Source of the DNA: Acidiphilium iwatense
GTDB taxonomy: Bacteria > Pseudomonadota > Alphaproteobacteria > Acetobacterales > Acetobacteraceae
Length of the DNA stretch: 64,000 nucleotides
Assembly (NCBI RefSeq): GCF_021556475.1
Contig: NZ_JAKGBZ010000005.1
Location: forward strand, 1-64,000
Reading direction: 5' to 3'
Part shown: positions 63,610-64,000 of the stretch, piece by piece
How positions within the stretch are numbered: the stretch's first letter is position 1
Layout: each line of letters opens with the position of its first letter
The notes under the pieces: generated by a model
What the model saw: the letters and a program-made list of their open reading frames with translations, nothing else
Told to the model about the DNA's origin: nothing
Database searches by the model: none
Translations under genes and position numbers: made by a program

Positions 63610-64000
63610 ATGAAGGATCATGAGAGCTCGCTTGGCAGATCCCCCGGTTTTGCTGCCGAATCTTTGGTCGGGGTTGAGGCGCGTTGCGGAACATTGGGCC
63701 GGCTGCTCGACAGTCTGACCGGTTTGCCCGATGCAGTGACGGCAAGTGCCGCCGCCTGTGCCCTGGTGGCGAGCGAACTCGCCGATGCCGGCATGGTTCT
63801 GGCATTTCGTCGGAACAAGGGAGCAAAGCGCCCCGATATCGTTCTCGCCGATTATCCGGCCGGGATCGGACTTGCCGATATCGCCGGCGCGGAAACCATG
63901 TCGGCGGCGGTTCCGCTGCGCGAGCATGATTCGGGAGATGCGGGAACCGCAATCCTGATCGCCTGGCGCAGCCGGGGTGATCGGCGGTTCAGTGCGGAGG
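63610..64000 (+). CDS. Partial protein, possibly GAF-domain signalling protein (cut by window edge)
   Basis: An open frame of 130 codons starts at ATG 63610 and runs off the right edge without a stop, divergent from dapD. It begins [19 protein letters not shown] and continues through [18 protein letters not shown] and [18 protein letters not shown]. The alternation of strands and the final RRFSAE resemble the end of a GAF sensor domain, often followed by a GGDEF/EAL or kinase module, but too little is visible to be sure. Codon use and GC resemble the neighbours. Confidence 0.6.
   Translation, partial: MKDHESSLGRSPGFAAESLVGVEARCGTLGRLLDSLTGLPDAVTASAAACALVASELADAGMVLAFRRNKGAKRPDIVLADYPAGIGLADIAGAETMSAAVPLREHDSGDAGTAILIAWRSRGDRRFSAE

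Noticed and set aside
1400-64000. Search for CRISPR arrays, rRNA genes, further tRNAs, restriction-modification or toxin-antitoxin loci
   Set aside because: No regularly spaced direct repeats, rRNA motifs or additional tRNA T-arms were noticed, and no reading frame resembles known defence families.

Overview
The window looks like the chromosome of an acid-tolerant or sugar-oxidising alphaproteobacterium, most likely of the Acetobacteraceae (Acidiphilium/Acidocella/Gluconobacter relatives). The GC content is high. The bifunctional transaldolase/glucose-6-phosphate isomerase next to short-type gnd, zwf and pgl is a layout I know from acetic acid bacteria. The family assignment is an inference from gene content, not from a phylogeny.

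Layout. (1) 1-1348: the right end of an IS3-family element has inserted into a P4-type tyrosine recombinase gene beside tRNA-Ser(GGA), leaving the remnant of a tRNA-integrated island that continues off the left edge. (2) 1400-4582: rmuC and lepA. (3) 4736-15766: a tightly packed sugar-catabolism operon with a polyphosphate-glucokinase-like ROK kinase, tal-pgi fusion, gnd, zwf, a Cof-type HAD phosphatase, pgl, an rpiA-gntK fusion and a GH15 glucosidase. Together they take glucose or gluconate through the oxidative pentose phosphate pathway. (4) 15774-28847: envelope and glycan assembly, with SGNH hydrolase, MFS exporter, UppP, a DUF2142 membrane protein, two YfhO-type giant membrane proteins, two GT2 polyprenyl-sugar synthases and an SMR-like small membrane protein. 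This resembles the CsbB/GtcA/YfhO three-component glycosylation machinery. Part of the section is noticeably AT-richer and contains a truncated DUF2142 copy and palindromic repeats. (5) A perfect parS (ParB) site lies at 28865-28880, between convergent genes. (6) 28898-36941: a translationally coupled surface-polysaccharide operon (ugd, methyltransferase-glycosyltransferase, methyltransferase with about four 75-residue repeats, RgpF-like protein, plsC-like acyltransferase), with a divergent sulfotransferase.

(7) 37117-39592: sulfotransferase, aat and a small exported protein. (8) 39549-46806: pbpC with a giant alpha-2-macroglobulin whose thioester motif appears lost. (9) 46874-53583: LysR regulator, D-glutamate-cyclase-like protein, MFS transporter and a fused 5-oxoprolinase, a plausible pyroglutamate/D-glutamate utilisation set. 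(10) 53591-57367: a cobalamin riboswitch in front of a BtuB-like receptor, a CDF cation transporter and a PduO-type cobalamin adenosyltransferase. (11) 57364-63500: phoR, an LpoA-like lipoprotein divergent from rsmI, and a dapD-dapE-membrane protein operon. (12) The right edge cuts a gene that begins at 63610.

No rRNA, CRISPR array or complete prophage is visible. Most starts are supported by overlapping stop/start codons (ATGA, TGATG), so translational coupling is widespread.
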